Positions 16,464 through 27,063 of a stretch of DNA of 64,000 nucleotides are shown here, piece by piece (within the stretch, counting starts at the first letter, position 1; each line of letters begins with the position of its first letter). The stretch lies in assembly GCA_017399695.1 (NCBI GenBank), contig JAFQBK010000012.1, positions 62,001 to 126,000 on the forward strand, given 5' to 3'. Source of the stretch: Clostridia bacterium. Lineage in GTDB: Bacteria > Bacillota > Clostridia > UBA1381 > UBA9506. The position numbers were made by a program, and so were the translations under genes. The notes under the pieces are model-generated. The model worked only from the letters and a program-made list of their open reading frames with translations, was not told the origin of the DNA and searched no databases.

Positions 16464-17456
16464 TTACTTTTTTATATATCTTTGATTTCGGCTTTGTGGT
16501 TTATCCGGAATAGTCATTTGTATAAGGTTAAGTTCTAATGCAGGATGGATATAGTGTCGTCTTATTGTTTCCTTTGATTTTAGACCTAATAGTTCCATAA
16601 GTGATGTTAAAGTGTATGGCATATCATATTCCATTACATCAAGAAGCTTTTTAACATACTCTGAAACATTTTCCGCAGATACTGAAATCTGATCTGTAAT
16701 TTCATCAAGTATTTTATCAATCTGTTCTAACATAAACAGAATAAAAGTATTTGAGCTTCCTTCTGTATGACACTTGGCAATAACATCGTAATATTCATCC
16801 TGAAATTTTTCAATCTGACTTTCTATCGGTATATATTCGAATACCGAGTTCCATTTCGTTAAAAAGGCACTATGCCACAATCTTGCCATTCTGCCGTTAC
16901 CATCAGAAAACGGATGTATAAATACAAACTCATAATGAAACACAGCCGACATAATAAGCGGATGCACTTCTTCTTTATTACGAGAAAGCCAATCAAAGAG
17001 ATTTACCATAAGTTCAGGCACCATTCTTGCAGGCGGAGCCATAAAAATACATTTATCTCCGCTGAAAACACCTTCTTCACCTTTGCGGAACTCTCCCGAC
17101 TCGTCAACAAGATATTTTGTCATTATTCCGTGAAGTTTTTTAAGCTCATTTATATCAAAAGGATTTATTTCGAGAAGCTTCTCATAAGCTGCATAAGCGT
17201 TTTTTACTTCTTGGATTTCTTTCTTTTCTCCCAATACAGTTTTTCCGTTAATAACATCTCTGACCTGACCTATAGTAAGAGAGTTTGCTTCTATTTTCAG
17301 AGAAGAATGTATCGACTTTATGCGATTGTTTTTTCTCAAATGCGGTTTCGCCTGCATATTGCTTGTAACGCTAATTTTGCCTATCTTTTCAGATATGCTT
17401 GAAACAAGCGTAAGCATTCCGTTTGTTATATTAAATGGCGGTGTATAGCTTGCCAC
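16464..17456 (-). CDS. Fic-family protein (AMPylator/phosphotransferase type)
   Basis: The 330-residue protein contains the Fic core motif HPFSDGNGRMAR at about residues 181-192, with the catalytic His, phosphate-loop Gly-Asn-Gly and Arg all present. Near residues 50-58 it has SSLKIEAN, resembling the [S/T]xxxE[G/N] autoinhibitory helix of class II Fic proteins, in which a Glu blocks ATP; Ala replaces Gly here. The C-terminus looks like a winged helix (YTLTSLMELLGLKSKETIRR). I chose the GTG at 17456, after GAGGTG. It stands alone on the minus strand within the cargo. Confidence 0.85.
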   Translation of the reverse strand: MASYTPPFNITNGMLTLVSSISEKIGKISVTSNMQAKPHLRKNNRIKSIHSSLKIEANSLTIGQVRDVINGKTVLGEKKEIQEVKNAYAAYEKLLEINPFDINELKKLHGIMTKYLVDESGEFRKGEEGVFSGDKCIFMAPPARMVPELMVNLFDWLSRNKEEVHPLIMSAVFHYEFVFIHPFSDGNGRMARLWHSAFLTKWNSVFEYIPIESQIEKFQDEYYDVIAKCHTEGSSNTFILFMLEQIDKILDEITDQISVSAENVSEYVKKLLDVMEYDMPYTLTSLMELLGLKSKETIRRHYIHPALELNLIQMTIPDKPQSRNQRYIKK

Positions 17457-17569
17457 ACAAATCACCTCTCATAAGTATTATCTTGAGTATTAACTTAATT
17501 ATACTACATAATTTTAAAAAAATCAATATTTTGGAGAAAATAGTTCATGTTTCAATAAAATTACATCTG

Positions 17570-17598
17570 TTGACATAGAATTTTGAATTTGATAAAAT
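17570..17598 (+). promoter_or_regulatory. Promoter of the sigma-like regulator
   Basis: TTGACA (17570-17575), 17-bp spacer, TAAAAT (17593-17598). Confidence 0.75.
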
Positions 17599-17682
17599 AT
17601 TTTCAGGAAGCAGGAACATTTTATATGTGCTTATGTCGTTATTATGTAGAGAACACTATTCTCAGAAAGGAAGTGAATAAAA

Positions 17683-18600
17683 ATGTTACCTAAAGTACAG
17701 CAACTGCACATCACTCGTTTGGACGGAAGCATTTCTGCGTATAGAAATTCGGAGTTCATTCCATTGTTCTATGTGTTCCCAAAAGAAATGCTTGAAAAAG
17801 CCGGAAAAATCTTTCTGGAAGTTCCAAGAAATCCGTTACTTCTATTCTTGGACAGAAAATGGATAGACTTTGTAGAAAGCGACTTGTTTCTTCAATTCAT
17901 TATTGATGCAACTGCATACATAGTATGGCCTTTTATGGGACTTGGCGTTGCAAGAGAAATTTATTCGGGTTACGAACCCTCTTGGAAATTTGCTCACGCT
18001 CCACATTATTGGCTTGAAGGCTTGATTGAAGAAGGAGTTATACTATCTGTCAACGAACTGTACCGATATTGCAAAAAGGAAGTCGATATAAAATACGAGT
18101 ATTTTGAATTTGAGGATATTGAGGTTTATCTTAATCACACTGTCAAAAGTGTCATGGCAAAATACGAAATGTACGAAATCCTTGATGTTGCAAAAGAGTT
18201 TCGATGCCACGAGGATTTTGATTACCGTCACAGCAATCAGAAAACTGATTTCACACGAAAATGGTATCACACCCGAACAAAACATCCAACTGTATCGCTT
18301 GATGCTGAAATCGAACAATATGCCAAGTACAATGACGGGCGAGATTTGGATTTTGAAGATTTTACAGCAAACACAGAAGAACAAGTGTTATCGGAGGTGA
18401 TGGTAAAACAGTTTACGGAAAGCTTGTCAGAAAAAGACAGAAAAATACTTGAAATGAGATTGGAGGGATATACGCAAGAAGAAATCGCAGATGAGCTTGG
18501 CTACAAAAATCACAGCGGGGTTCAAAAACGAATTACAAAGATATGCTTAGCTTATCAGGAATTCGCCAATGTCGATTTAGGCTTTGACGAAGAAAACTAA
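17683..18600 (+). CDS. Element-encoded regulator with sigma-70 region-4-type HTH
   Basis: The 305-residue protein ends with LSEKDRKILEMRLEGYTQEEIADELGY and KNHSGVQKRI, a helix-turn-helix of the sigma-70 region 4 kind. The N-terminal 200 residues are acidic and aromatic, without a clear region 2. Similar proteins precede the mobilization genes of related elements. It probably controls those genes or binds the inverted repeats in the next intergenic region; this is inference. A good promoter stands upstream and a terminator follows directly. Confidence 0.65.
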   Translation: MLPKVQQLHITRLDGSISAYRNSEFIPLFYVFPKEMLEKAGKIFLEVPRNPLLLFLDRKWIDFVESDLFLQFIIDATAYIVWPFMGLGVAREIYSGYEPSWKFAHAPHYWLEGLIEEGVILSVNELYRYCKKEVDIKYEYFEFEDIEVYLNHTVKSVMAKYEMYEILDVAKEFRCHEDFDYRHSNQKTDFTRKWYHTRTKHPTVSLDAEIEQYAKYNDGRDLDFEDFTANTEEQVLSEVMVKQFTESLSEKDRKILEMRLEGYTQEEIADELGYKNHSGVQKRITKICLAYQEFANVDLGFDEEN

Positions 18601-18637
18601 TACATCTATTGATGAAAAATCGATAGGTGTATTTTTT
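18599..18637 (+). terminator. Terminator of the sigma-like gene
   Basis: Fifteen-bp imperfect stem (18599-18613 with 18619-18633), loop GAAAA, then TTTTT. Confidence 0.75.
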
Positions 18638-18678
18638 ATGCTCAAAATTAAATTTGTAGTGTTAAAAACGAGTATATT

Positions 18679-18802
18679 TTGACACCACATAACACCAAAT
18701 TCATATTAAAAGTAGCGGCACTTTTACTGACAAAATTTTTGATTCAGTAGTTGATGCCGTTTTTTTATTAAACTGACGGCACTTATTAAAAAGTGGTGTC
18801 AA
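18679..18802. promoter_or_regulatory. Promoter-bearing intergenic region with a 10-bp inverted repeat
   Basis: TTGACACCAC (18679-18688) is mirrored by GTGGTGTCAA (18793-18802). The first arm holds a -35 TTGACA with a weak -10 CATATT 17 bp on. Two CGGCACTT repeats lie between. It probably drives the mobilization genes, with looping or attenuation. Confidence 0.45.
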
Positions 18803-18836
18803 TAATCAAATTTTATGATGCAAGGAGGAATTGCAG

Positions 18837-18920
18837 ATGCGAAACAAAGTAAGAATTTATTTTTGCAGAGAGCCACCAAAAGGTAAGAATTACCTTTTAG
18901 CAGTAAAACGGGCAGAATAA
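18837..18920 (+). CDS. 27-residue basic small protein
   Basis: ATG 18837 has AAGGAGG eight bases upstream and encodes MRNKVRIYFCREPPKGKNYL then seven more residues. The strong ribosome site and the position ahead of the mobilization genes argue for translation. Function unknown; a leader peptide is possible. Confidence 0.5.
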   Translation: MRNKVRIYFCREPPKGKNYLLAVKRAE

Positions 18921-18924
18921 CTGT

Positions 18925-19045
18925 CCGGTACTGTAACAAGCAGGGAACTTGTGTACCACAAATTCCATAAAAGGCGGGACTTCCTCACGGAAATCCTGTC
19001 TTTGCCTTTTAGGGAGTTCCCTAATACCCCTTAAATTTTTAGATT
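18925..19045 (+). other. Candidate oriT region
   Basis: This non-coding segment directly upstream of the mobC-like and relaxase genes has inverted repeats: AAAAGGC/GCCTTTT around 18974-19012, with inner GGGAC/ATCCTGTC, and AGGGAACTT against GGAGTTCCCT. Such a position and such structure fit a MOBP-type origin of transfer. The nick site cannot be identified by eye. Confidence 0.4.
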
Positions 19046-19057
19046 GGAGTGATTGCA

Positions 19058-19360
19058 TTGAAAGAGAGAAAAGCACAGTTAAAAATGCGAGCTACTGAAA
19101 AAGAAAAAGTTCGCATACAAAACAAAGCTAAAAAATGCGGCTTGTCGGTTTCGGAATATTTGAGAAAAAGAGCTTTAGGATATTCCCCAAAAACTCTCCT
19201 GCCTGAAACATTTTATGAATTTACCGAAAGGCTCGGCAATTTATATGATGCACTTGAAAAAATGAACAGTACCGAACTTCAGGAGCAGGTGCTAAAGCTT
19301 ATTGATGATGTTTATGCAAAGCTGCTTACGCTTGATAAAGAAAGCGAGGTTGATGAGTAA
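19058..19360 (+). CDS. MobC-like relaxosome protein
   Basis: I favour the TTG at 19058, because TGGAG is spaced eight bases upstream; the GTG at 19049 lies inside that site. The roughly 100-residue protein has a basic N-terminal ribbon-helix-helix (KMRATEKEKVRIQNKAKK) and the SVSEYLRKRAL motif seen in bacterial mobilization (MobC/MbeC) proteins, then a C-terminal helix pair. It should bind oriT and help the relaxase nick. Its stop abuts the relaxase ATG. Confidence 0.8.
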   Translation: MKERKAQLKMRATEKEKVRIQNKAKKCGLSVSEYLRKRALGYSPKTLLPETFYEFTERLGNLYDALEKMNSTELQEQVLKLIDDVYAKLLTLDKESEVDE

Positions 19361-20734
19361 ATGGCTACAACGGGATTTTGGCCTATTAAAGGCTCATTAA
19401 AGGATTTAGTAAAATATGCAGACAATCCCGATAAAACCACTAATCCGAAATATCTTGATGATGACTTGGCTGCTGCTCTCAAATATGTAGAAAACGATGA
19501 TAAAACGGATATGAAAATGTTTGTAACGGGAATTAACTGCCCGACGGTCAGAGCGTATGAACAAATGATGCTGACAAAACGCCGATACGGAAAATTGGGC
19601 GGAAATGTAGCATATCACGGCTATCAGAGTTTTAAGGTCGACGAGGTTACACCCGAAGAAGCACATCAAATAGGACTTGAAACGGCAAGGCGTATGTGGG
19701 GCAAAGACTACGAAATGGTAGTTACTACACACTTAAACACAGAAAACATACATAATCATATCGTTGTAAATTCCGTGTCATTCAAAACGGGGCTTAAATT
19801 TGAAAACCATATCAGAGACCATATAAAGCTCCGTGAAATATCTGATGATGTCTGCCGTGAGTTTAACAAGTCAGTATTGGAAAATGCTAAATTCTATAAA
19901 TCCGATAAAAAGCTGTATTGGATGAAGAAAAACGGCAAATTAACACATCGGGATATTTTGCGACAGGATGTTGACGATGCCATAAAGGAGTCTGCAAACA
20001 TAATGGAGTTTGACCGAATTATGCACATAAAGGGATATACCTTTAACAGAAAAATCGGTACAAAGCATCCATCAGTTATAACAAAGGGTTGGGAAAAACC
20101 AATCCGTATTGACAGCTTGGGAGATGATTACACTACCGACAGAATTATGGAAAGAATATCCCAAAACGGAATTAAAGTACCTATTCGTGGTGTCAGTGAT
20201 GGAGTTCGCAGAACAAGGCAAAAGTATCAGCAAACGCCGCTTACCGAAATTGAGCGTCAGCTTAAAAAGGTTAAGTATATGGATATGATTGAGCTTTTGT
20301 TTTATGTTCTTATGGAGTTACTGAAGCCATCAAAGCCAACACCAACTTATCATCTGCCGCTTTCGCCAATGCTACGGCAGGAATTACGAAAATTTGACCA
20401 ATATCAAAAGCAGTTCAGGCTCTTGCACGATGAGAACATTCACACCGTGCCGGAGCTTGAAGCATTTATAGGGAAATTATCAAAGCAGCTTGATGACCTT
20501 GATGCAGAGCGTAAGAAGATTGATAACAAACGCAGACGAGCTAAAACCGATGAGGAAACAAAGGCATATTATGCTGAAATCAGAGGTATATCCGCACAGA
20601 TGAAGCCTATACGGGATAAACTCAAAATTGCAAAGGCTACTTTGGAATCTGTACCGAAAGTGCAGCAGCTACTTGATATTGAACGGACTATGGAAAGAAA
20701 GATATTACAAAGAGAGAAGGAGAAATCACGATGA
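19361..20734 (+). CDS. Relaxase, MOBP-type mobilization nuclease
   Basis: The 457-residue protein has the relaxase metal motif HLNTENIHNHIVVNSVSF with His124, His131 and His133, and an upstream YHGYQSF segment. The tyrosine that attacks DNA is likely among the first 45 residues (YLDDDL). The C-terminal part is a long charged helix (QLDDLDAERKKIDNKRRR). It nicks oriT and pilots the strand into a conjugation machine supplied by another element. The start directly follows the mobC-like stop, and the stop overlaps the parB-like start. Confidence 0.88.
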   Translation: MATTGFWPIKGSLKDLVKYADNPDKTTNPKYLDDDLAAALKYVENDDKTDMKMFVTGINCPTVRAYEQMMLTKRRYGKLGGNVAYHGYQSFKVDEVTPEEAHQIGLETARRMWGKDYEMVVTTHLNTENIHNHIVVNSVSFKTGLKFENHIRDHIKLREISDDVCREFNKSVLENAKFYKSDKKLYWMKKNGKLTHRDILRQDVDDAIKESANIMEFDRIMHIKGYTFNRKIGTKHPSVITKGWEKPIRIDSLGDDYTTDRIMERISQNGIKVPIRGVSDGVRRTRQKYQQTPLTEIERQLKKVKYMDMIELLFYVLMELLKPSKPTPTYHLPLSPMLRQELRKFDQYQKQFRLLHDENIHTVPELEAFIGKLSKQLDDLDAERKKIDNKRRRAKTDEETKAYYAEIRGISAQMKPIRDKLKIAKATLESVPKVQQLLDIERTMERKILQREKEKSR

Positions 20735-21582
20735 GAAATATACAGAAACTTGATGTAACAAAATTAAAAGCATTTGAAAATCATCCCTACAAGGTAAAAG
20801 ATGATGAAGAAATGGAACTGCTGACCGACAGCATAAAAGAACACGGAATTTTATCTCCCATCATAGCAAGACCTTTGGAAAATGGTGAATACGAAATAAT
20901 CTCAGGGCATCGAAGATTATTTGCAAGCAAACGAGCAGGACTTACGGAAGTTCCTGCTCTTGTTGTTGAAATGGACAGAGATAATGCGGCAATAGCACTT
21001 GTTGACAGTAATCTGCACAGAGATAACATTTCACCAAGTGAAAAAGCCTTTGCCTGCAAATTAAAAATGGAAGCTATGAGCAGGCAAGGACACAGAACAG
21101 ACTTAACTTTATCGCAAGTTGCGACAAAGTATGACACCGCCGCCGAAATAGGTGAGCAAATGAAAATAAGCCGTGACCAAGTATTTAGGTACATACGCCT
21201 TACCAATCTACATCCAAAGCTTTTGGAATATGTGGACGAAGGGCGAATTGCTTTCACTCCGGCGGTTGAGCTTTCATATCTTAATGACATCGAGCAGCAA
21301 GACCTGATACAGACTATTGAGAGCGAGGATTGCACTCCGTCATTATCTCAGGCGGTTCGTATGAAAAAGTTAAGTCAGGCAGGAGAGCTTGACGATGATA
21401 AAATCCTTGAAATTATGTCGGAAGAAAAAGCCAACCAAAAGGAACGGATAAAGATTCCGACAGAGCGTGTGAGGAAATACTTCCCAAAGGAATTTACAAA
21501 TTCACAGATTGTGGAAACTATCATTCGGCTATGTGAGAATTATTACAAAAAACAACAAAAGCGTAATACTCCCGAAAGGTAA
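20731..21582 (+). CDS. ParB/Spo0J-family DNA-binding protein
   Basis: The 283-residue protein has the ParB N-terminal nuclease-like domain (ISGHRRLFASKRAG near residues 53-66) and a central HTH (KISRDQVFRYIRLTNLHPKLLEYV). No ParA partner is present, so in this element it probably acts as a regulator or in maintenance rather than classical partition. It overlaps the relaxase stop by four bases and is followed closely by the tnpW-like gene. Confidence 0.85.
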   Translation: MRNIQKLDVTKLKAFENHPYKVKDDEEMELLTDSIKEHGILSPIIARPLENGEYEIISGHRRLFASKRAGLTEVPALVVEMDRDNAAIALVDSNLHRDNISPSEKAFACKLKMEAMSRQGHRTDLTLSQVATKYDTAAEIGEQMKISRDQVFRYIRLTNLHPKLLEYVDEGRIAFTPAVELSYLNDIEQQDLIQTIESEDCTPSLSQAVRMKKLSQAGELDDDKILEIMSEEKANQKERIKIPTERVRKYFPKEFTNSQIVETIIRLCENYYKKQQKRNTPER

Positions 21583-21593
21583 GGTGAATTTAT

Positions 21594-21851
21594 ATGACAA
21601 AGAAAATAACTTTGCAGCCTGTCCCGATTATATTAGTTGACAGACCAAGGCCTGATGAAAATGAGAGCTTTGAAAATCTTAGACACTACCTTGATGTCAA
21701 TAAAAGACAGCTTCACAAAGTAAAATATCCGCTTGACGAGCTTAATTTTACAACTAAAATCGGCAATACGGAATATGAGGTGTCAACGAGCTTTGATATG
21801 TCAGGAAAGCACACTTTATTGGAACAATTTAAAAATTTAATACTTTCATAA
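21594..21851 (+). CDS. TnpW-like transposon protein
   Basis: The 85-residue protein ends with TTKIGNTEYEVSTSFD and EQFKNLILS, similar to the C-terminal pattern of TnpW proteins (KIG-TTYEV...) in Tn4451-like elements. The N-terminus is proline-rich. Position just before the serine recombinase fits. Role unknown. Confidence 0.6.
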   Translation: MTKKITLQPVPIILVDRPRPDENESFENLRHYLDVNKRQLHKVKYPLDELNFTTKIGNTEYEVSTSFDMSGKHTLLEQFKNLILS

Positions 21852-21911
21852 AATTGTAGGACTTTGCTGGGCATTGTATAATGGGAACACCTTATGCAAT
21901 GCTCGGTTTAG

Positions 21912-23606
<1,695 letters not shown>

Positions 23607-23614
23607 AAAAGGGC

Positions 23615-23653
23615 AGAAGCGGTGCAACCGCTATGGTTACATCGCTTCTTTTA
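23615..23653 (+). terminator. Terminator of the recombinase gene
   Basis: Arms AGAAGCG and CGCTTCT with TTTT following; it lies just inside the element's right end. Confidence 0.65.
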
Positions 23654-23658
23654 AAAAT

Positions 23659-23690
23659 TGTCCTTTAGAACACTCGCCTATTGCTGCGGG
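23659..23690 (+). other. attR: element right end joined to right half of argG terminator
   Basis: The repeat TGTCCTTTAGAACACTC (23659-23675) is the exact inverse of 10065-10081. GCCTATT and the arm GCTGCGGG (23683-23690) follow, then A and seven T. Read with 10048-10064, it rebuilds a terminator stem CCCGCAGC/GCTGCGGG. Confidence 0.8.
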
Positions 23691-23696
23691 ATTTTT

Positions 23697-25049
23697 TTAT
23701 TGTTTCACTAAAAATACAATATTCTTCGAATCCACGGTAAATACCGAGCCACGTTTTCCGCTTCTGCGCTCTAACCATTCACCCTCAAGCACCAGTTCAT
23801 ACGGCTTATCTGCGAAATTGGAGAATGCCATATGAATATCTTCATTGACAAACATGGAAGCGCAGACATTTTCCGAAAGCGGTAATTTGATGTATTCGCT
23901 CTCCGAAAGCTCGATATAGGCAAGCGTATTTTCCGTCACCATCGGGAGATATAGCTTTAAGAACTCAAGCCAGTGCGGATACTCTGTCGGGTCGTCGGGA
24001 ATTGCTGACCAAAGACTGTACACATATGGACCATCGGGATTCTTTTCCATATAATCGTGTACCTTATTGTAAAAGTCCTGCTCTCCACCACCATAGTAGG
24101 TCACACCCGGAAGATTCTGATTGTTTCCAAGCACCGGGCGACCATATTTTAACAGTGGGAACTGCAGGTACGGAATCGTTCTTGCCATATAGGCATCCTT
24201 TTCATCCTTGGACTGATTTAAGTCAACGCAGGGAACAACATAGTCAGGGTAGTCTTTTCCCGTACCGGGTTTGGTTTCGGAAACCCCCTCCCCAATCCAC
24301 AGATAATCGTATACCTTGTCCTTGCAGGGCGGCTGATTGTTTCTGTCCGCATGAAGTTTATAAATTCCGCCACGACTTTTGACGCCGTGATATAAAATCC
24401 CAAGCATATCCTCAAGCTCCGGGTCATACGGCAGTGGCACATTGTGCGGATGAAACATTTTCCCGTCATAGCCCCAGTCATTAAAGATTCCGTCAAAGCC
24501 GTATTCCTCCATGACCTGAAACGTTCTCGGGATAATATAGCTTCTCCATTCGCGACTGCCGCACCAGCACATCCGGTAATTAAAATAGTTGCTGGTACAA
24601 AGAAGCCGGTGGTACTCCGTCTCGCCCTTGTCATTGACCCCTTTCGGGCGAGTGAATTCCTCACGGAAATCCGGGTCATTCTCCTGGAAATACCCTGAGG
24701 AAACATAAGCCAATACTTTCATTCCAAGGGAATGACAAAGCTCAATAAACTGCTTCATTCCCTCGTGGTCAGGTGCGTGAAATTTATCAGCGCCGTACAA
24801 GCGAACCGCATCATTCCACTCCTCATGCACCTGAACCAGCCGTACGCCGGCGTCTGCCATCTGCTTTAGCAAATTATAATCGTACTCCGTCGGCGCCGCC
24901 GAAATTCGAGCCGGATAATCACCTAGGCCATAAGTCACCTGGCCCGGAAGATAATCACGGATACGTGTGCGGCGAAAATACTTTTTATTCTTTTCTTCTG
25001 CCGCGTTGATATTATCAATTCTTCTTTTCTGTTCTTCTAAAAAAGTCAT
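23697..25049 (-). CDS. TIM-barrel glycoside-hydrolase-like protein
   Basis: The 450-residue cytoplasmic protein looks like an alpha-glycosidase-type TIM barrel: VRLVQVHEEWND near residue 70, LGMKVLAYVSSGYF near 110, and YGFDGIFNDWGYDG near 190, where a barrel-end Asp could be catalytic. The C-terminus is a beta-sandwich. There is no signal peptide. It follows the ABC exporter gene by 14 bp and so is likely co-transcribed with it. The family assignment is open (GH36- or DUF6259-like); I cannot name a substrate. Confidence 0.6.
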   Translation of the reverse strand: MTFLEEQKRRIDNINAAEEKNKKYFRRTRIRDYLPGQVTYGLGDYPARISAAPTEYDYNLLKQMADAGVRLVQVHEEWNDAVRLYGADKFHAPDHEGMKQFIELCHSLGMKVLAYVSSGYFQENDPDFREEFTRPKGVNDKGETEYHRLLCTSNYFNYRMCWCGSREWRSYIIPRTFQVMEEYGFDGIFNDWGYDGKMFHPHNVPLPYDPELEDMLGILYHGVKSRGGIYKLHADRNNQPPCKDKVYDYLWIGEGVSETKPGTGKDYPDYVVPCVDLNQSKDEKDAYMARTIPYLQFPLLKYGRPVLGNNQNLPGVTYYGGGEQDFYNKVHDYMEKNPDGPYVYSLWSAIPDDPTEYPHWLEFLKLYLPMVTENTLAYIELSESEYIKLPLSENVCASMFVNEDIHMAFSNFADKPYELVLEGEWLERRSGKRGSVFTVDSKNIVFLVKQ

Positions 25050-25063
25050 GGGCCCTCCTTACA

Positions 25064-26896
25064 TCAGTTGTTCAATAAATCGTAAAAAATGCCGCCCTCT
25101 TTTTGCGCAAGCTCATCATAGCTTCCCTCTTCAACGATCTCACCTTTGTCAAACACCATAATTCTGTCCACATTTTTAATGGTGGTCAAACGGTGCGCCA
25201 CAATCAGCACCGTATGAGTTTTCATCAGCGTTTCCATCGCCTCCTGAATATGACGCTCGGAGACATTGTCAAGCGCAGAGGTCGCTTCGTCAAAAATTAA
25301 GATGTCAGGATTTCCGAGTACCGCACGAGCAATAGCGATTCTCTGCTTTTGTCCGCCGGACAAATGCATCCCGCCGTCACCGATGACGGTGTGCCAACCT
25401 TTGGGGAGGTCATTGACAAACTCATGTACATGGGCAATTTCCATCGCACGAATGATATCAATATTTTCGCAATCGGGGCGTGCAATTCGGATATTATCCA
25501 TAATCGTACCGTGGAAAATAAACGGATTCTGCGGCACAACGCCAAAGGTCATGCGCAGGTCGTGCGACTTAAAATCTTTAATATTTCGTCCATGCACCTT
25601 AATCGTGCCGTTTTGCACATCATAAAGACGCATTACAAGCTTGGTAAAGGTACTCTTTCCGCTACCTGAAGAGCCAACCAAACCGATACTCTCCTTATAA
25701 TTGATTTGGCAGTTTAAGTTTTTGTATAGATAGCTTCCCTCTTCATAGGAAAAGTCCACATTCTCAAACTCTATGCAGGGCCCGTTCTTTCTCAGGGCAG
25801 CTTCTTTTTCAACACTCACATCGCGCTTTTTATTCTCCGCAACATCCGGCGTAGTGGATTCGCGGTTGATGACATTCATAATTTTTTCAAGACCGGACAC
25901 CGCACTTTGGCGCGTCAGTTCCATATTCAAAAACGTGGTCATCGTATTCATAATAATACCCATACTGTTGATGAAAGCAAAGAGCGTACCCGTAGATAAA
26001 CCCCGATAAATGCAGGAAACCGCGCCAACGATATAGATGACCGCCGTACCGAGAAAAGTAACCAGTTCCGGAAGAACGCCCGCCAAATACTGTGAATAGT
26101 TGAGGCGCACACCTTCTTCGCGAATCATCCTTGCATAATTTCTGAAATTTTTAAAAATATTTTCTTCTATCGAGTAGATTTTAATAGCATCCATACCATG
26201 CAAAACATCTGTCAAATACTGGCTGGTTTCCGTTTCCTTTTTGATATATTCCGATGCAATTTTCCGCATTCTTTTGCGGGCTAAGAAGTTGCACAAAACC
26301 ATAAGGAATATCGTGCACAAAAGGACTAGCGCTAAAAGCCAATCGTACGTTAAAAGTGCGGCAGCTGAAATTACAAACGAAACGCTCTGATACGGAATAC
26401 TGAGTATCATTTGTGAAAGATAAGTTCTGATATTGGTAATCGGAGAACCCATCAGGTGGTTATACAATTCTCCCGCCGAGTTTTTCTCGTGGAAACTCAT
26501 ACAAAGATGCTCTACGTGGTAGAAAAACTTTGCGCGAATCCGAAACACCAGACCCTCCAGTGCCTTTAATGCGTGGCGATAGCCAAATGCCCAGAAGGTG
26601 ACACGCAAAATAGAAATCCCCACATAAATCATACAAAAAATAGCCGCGATATTCAGGCGTTCTTCGGGTGGCGCAGCCGTATTCGAAATGCCGTTGTCAA
26701 CGATGTACCTGATGACCAGCGGCTGAATAGCAACCATCACACCCGTTAAAACAGAAGCAATAACGGCTATGGCAATCCAACGAAACTCGCCCTTGGCAAA
26801 GCTAAAAATAATAGACCAAAAGGGCAAATCCTTCTTTTCTTTATTTGTCTTCTCGGAAAAAATAGGCTTAGGTTTTTCATCTGTTGCTTTCATCAC
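25064..26896 (-). CDS. ABC exporter, fused permease-ATPase
   Basis: The 610-residue half-transporter has six membrane helices (about 35-330) and an ATPase with Walker A GSSGSGKST, signature LSGGQKQR, Walker B ILIFDEATSALD and the H-loop VAHRLTT. It resembles MsbA/LmrA-type exporters of lipids, peptides or drugs. It is first in a two-gene unit with the glycosidase-like gene, so the cargo might be a glycoconjugate; this is inference. A perfect promoter stands 40 bp upstream. Confidence 0.92.
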   Translation of the reverse strand: MMKATDEKPKPIFSEKTNKEKKDLPFWSIIFSFAKGEFRWIAIAVIASVLTGVMVAIQPLVIRYIVDNGISNTAAPPEERLNIAAIFCMIYVGISILRVTFWAFGYRHALKALEGLVFRIRAKFFYHVEHLCMSFHEKNSAGELYNHLMGSPITNIRTYLSQMILSIPYQSVSFVISAAALLTYDWLLALVLLCTIFLMVLCNFLARKRMRKIASEYIKKETETSQYLTDVLHGMDAIKIYSIEENIFKNFRNYARMIREEGVRLNYSQYLAGVLPELVTFLGTAVIYIVGAVSCIYRGLSTGTLFAFINSMGIIMNTMTTFLNMELTRQSAVSGLEKIMNVINRESTTPDVAENKKRDVSVEKEAALRKNGPCIEFENVDFSYEEGSYLYKNLNCQINYKESIGLVGSSGSGKSTFTKLVMRLYDVQNGTIKVHGRNIKDFKSHDLRMTFGVVPQNPFIFHGTIMDNIRIARPDCENIDIIRAMEIAHVHEFVNDLPKGWHTVIGDGGMHLSGGQKQRIAIARAVLGNPDILIFDEATSALDNVSERHIQEAMETLMKTHTVLIVAHRLTTIKNVDRIMVFDKGEIVEEGSYDELAQKEGGIFYDLLNN

Positions 26897-26935
26897 ACAA
26901 CACCCCTAAAAGATATTTTTTTCAATTTCAAGTGC

Positions 26936-26964
26936 ATTATAAACCCTTTAACTGGGCTTGTCAA
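26936..26964 (-). promoter_or_regulatory. Perfect promoter for the ABC exporter unit
   Basis: TTGACA (26964-26959), 17-bp spacer, TATAAT (26941-26936). Confidence 0.85.
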
Positions 26965-27015
26965 TATGTTTTTATCATTTATCTTAATATTTTAATTATA
27001 TCTAAAAAAAAGAAG

Positions 27016-27046
27016 CAAAAAACCCGAAGCAATTCTGCTTCGGGTT
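27016..27046 (-). terminator. Terminator of the ribosomal operon after rplL
   Basis: AACCCGAAGC/GCTTCGGGTT stem followed by a U-run on the minus strand. Confidence 0.88.
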
Positions 27047-27063
27047 TTGTGTCTCGCAAAAGA

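Noticed and set aside
24002..24706. Overlapping long frames on both strands within the glycosidase-like gene
   Set aside because: They are shadows of a gene with strong domain content and a good operon position.
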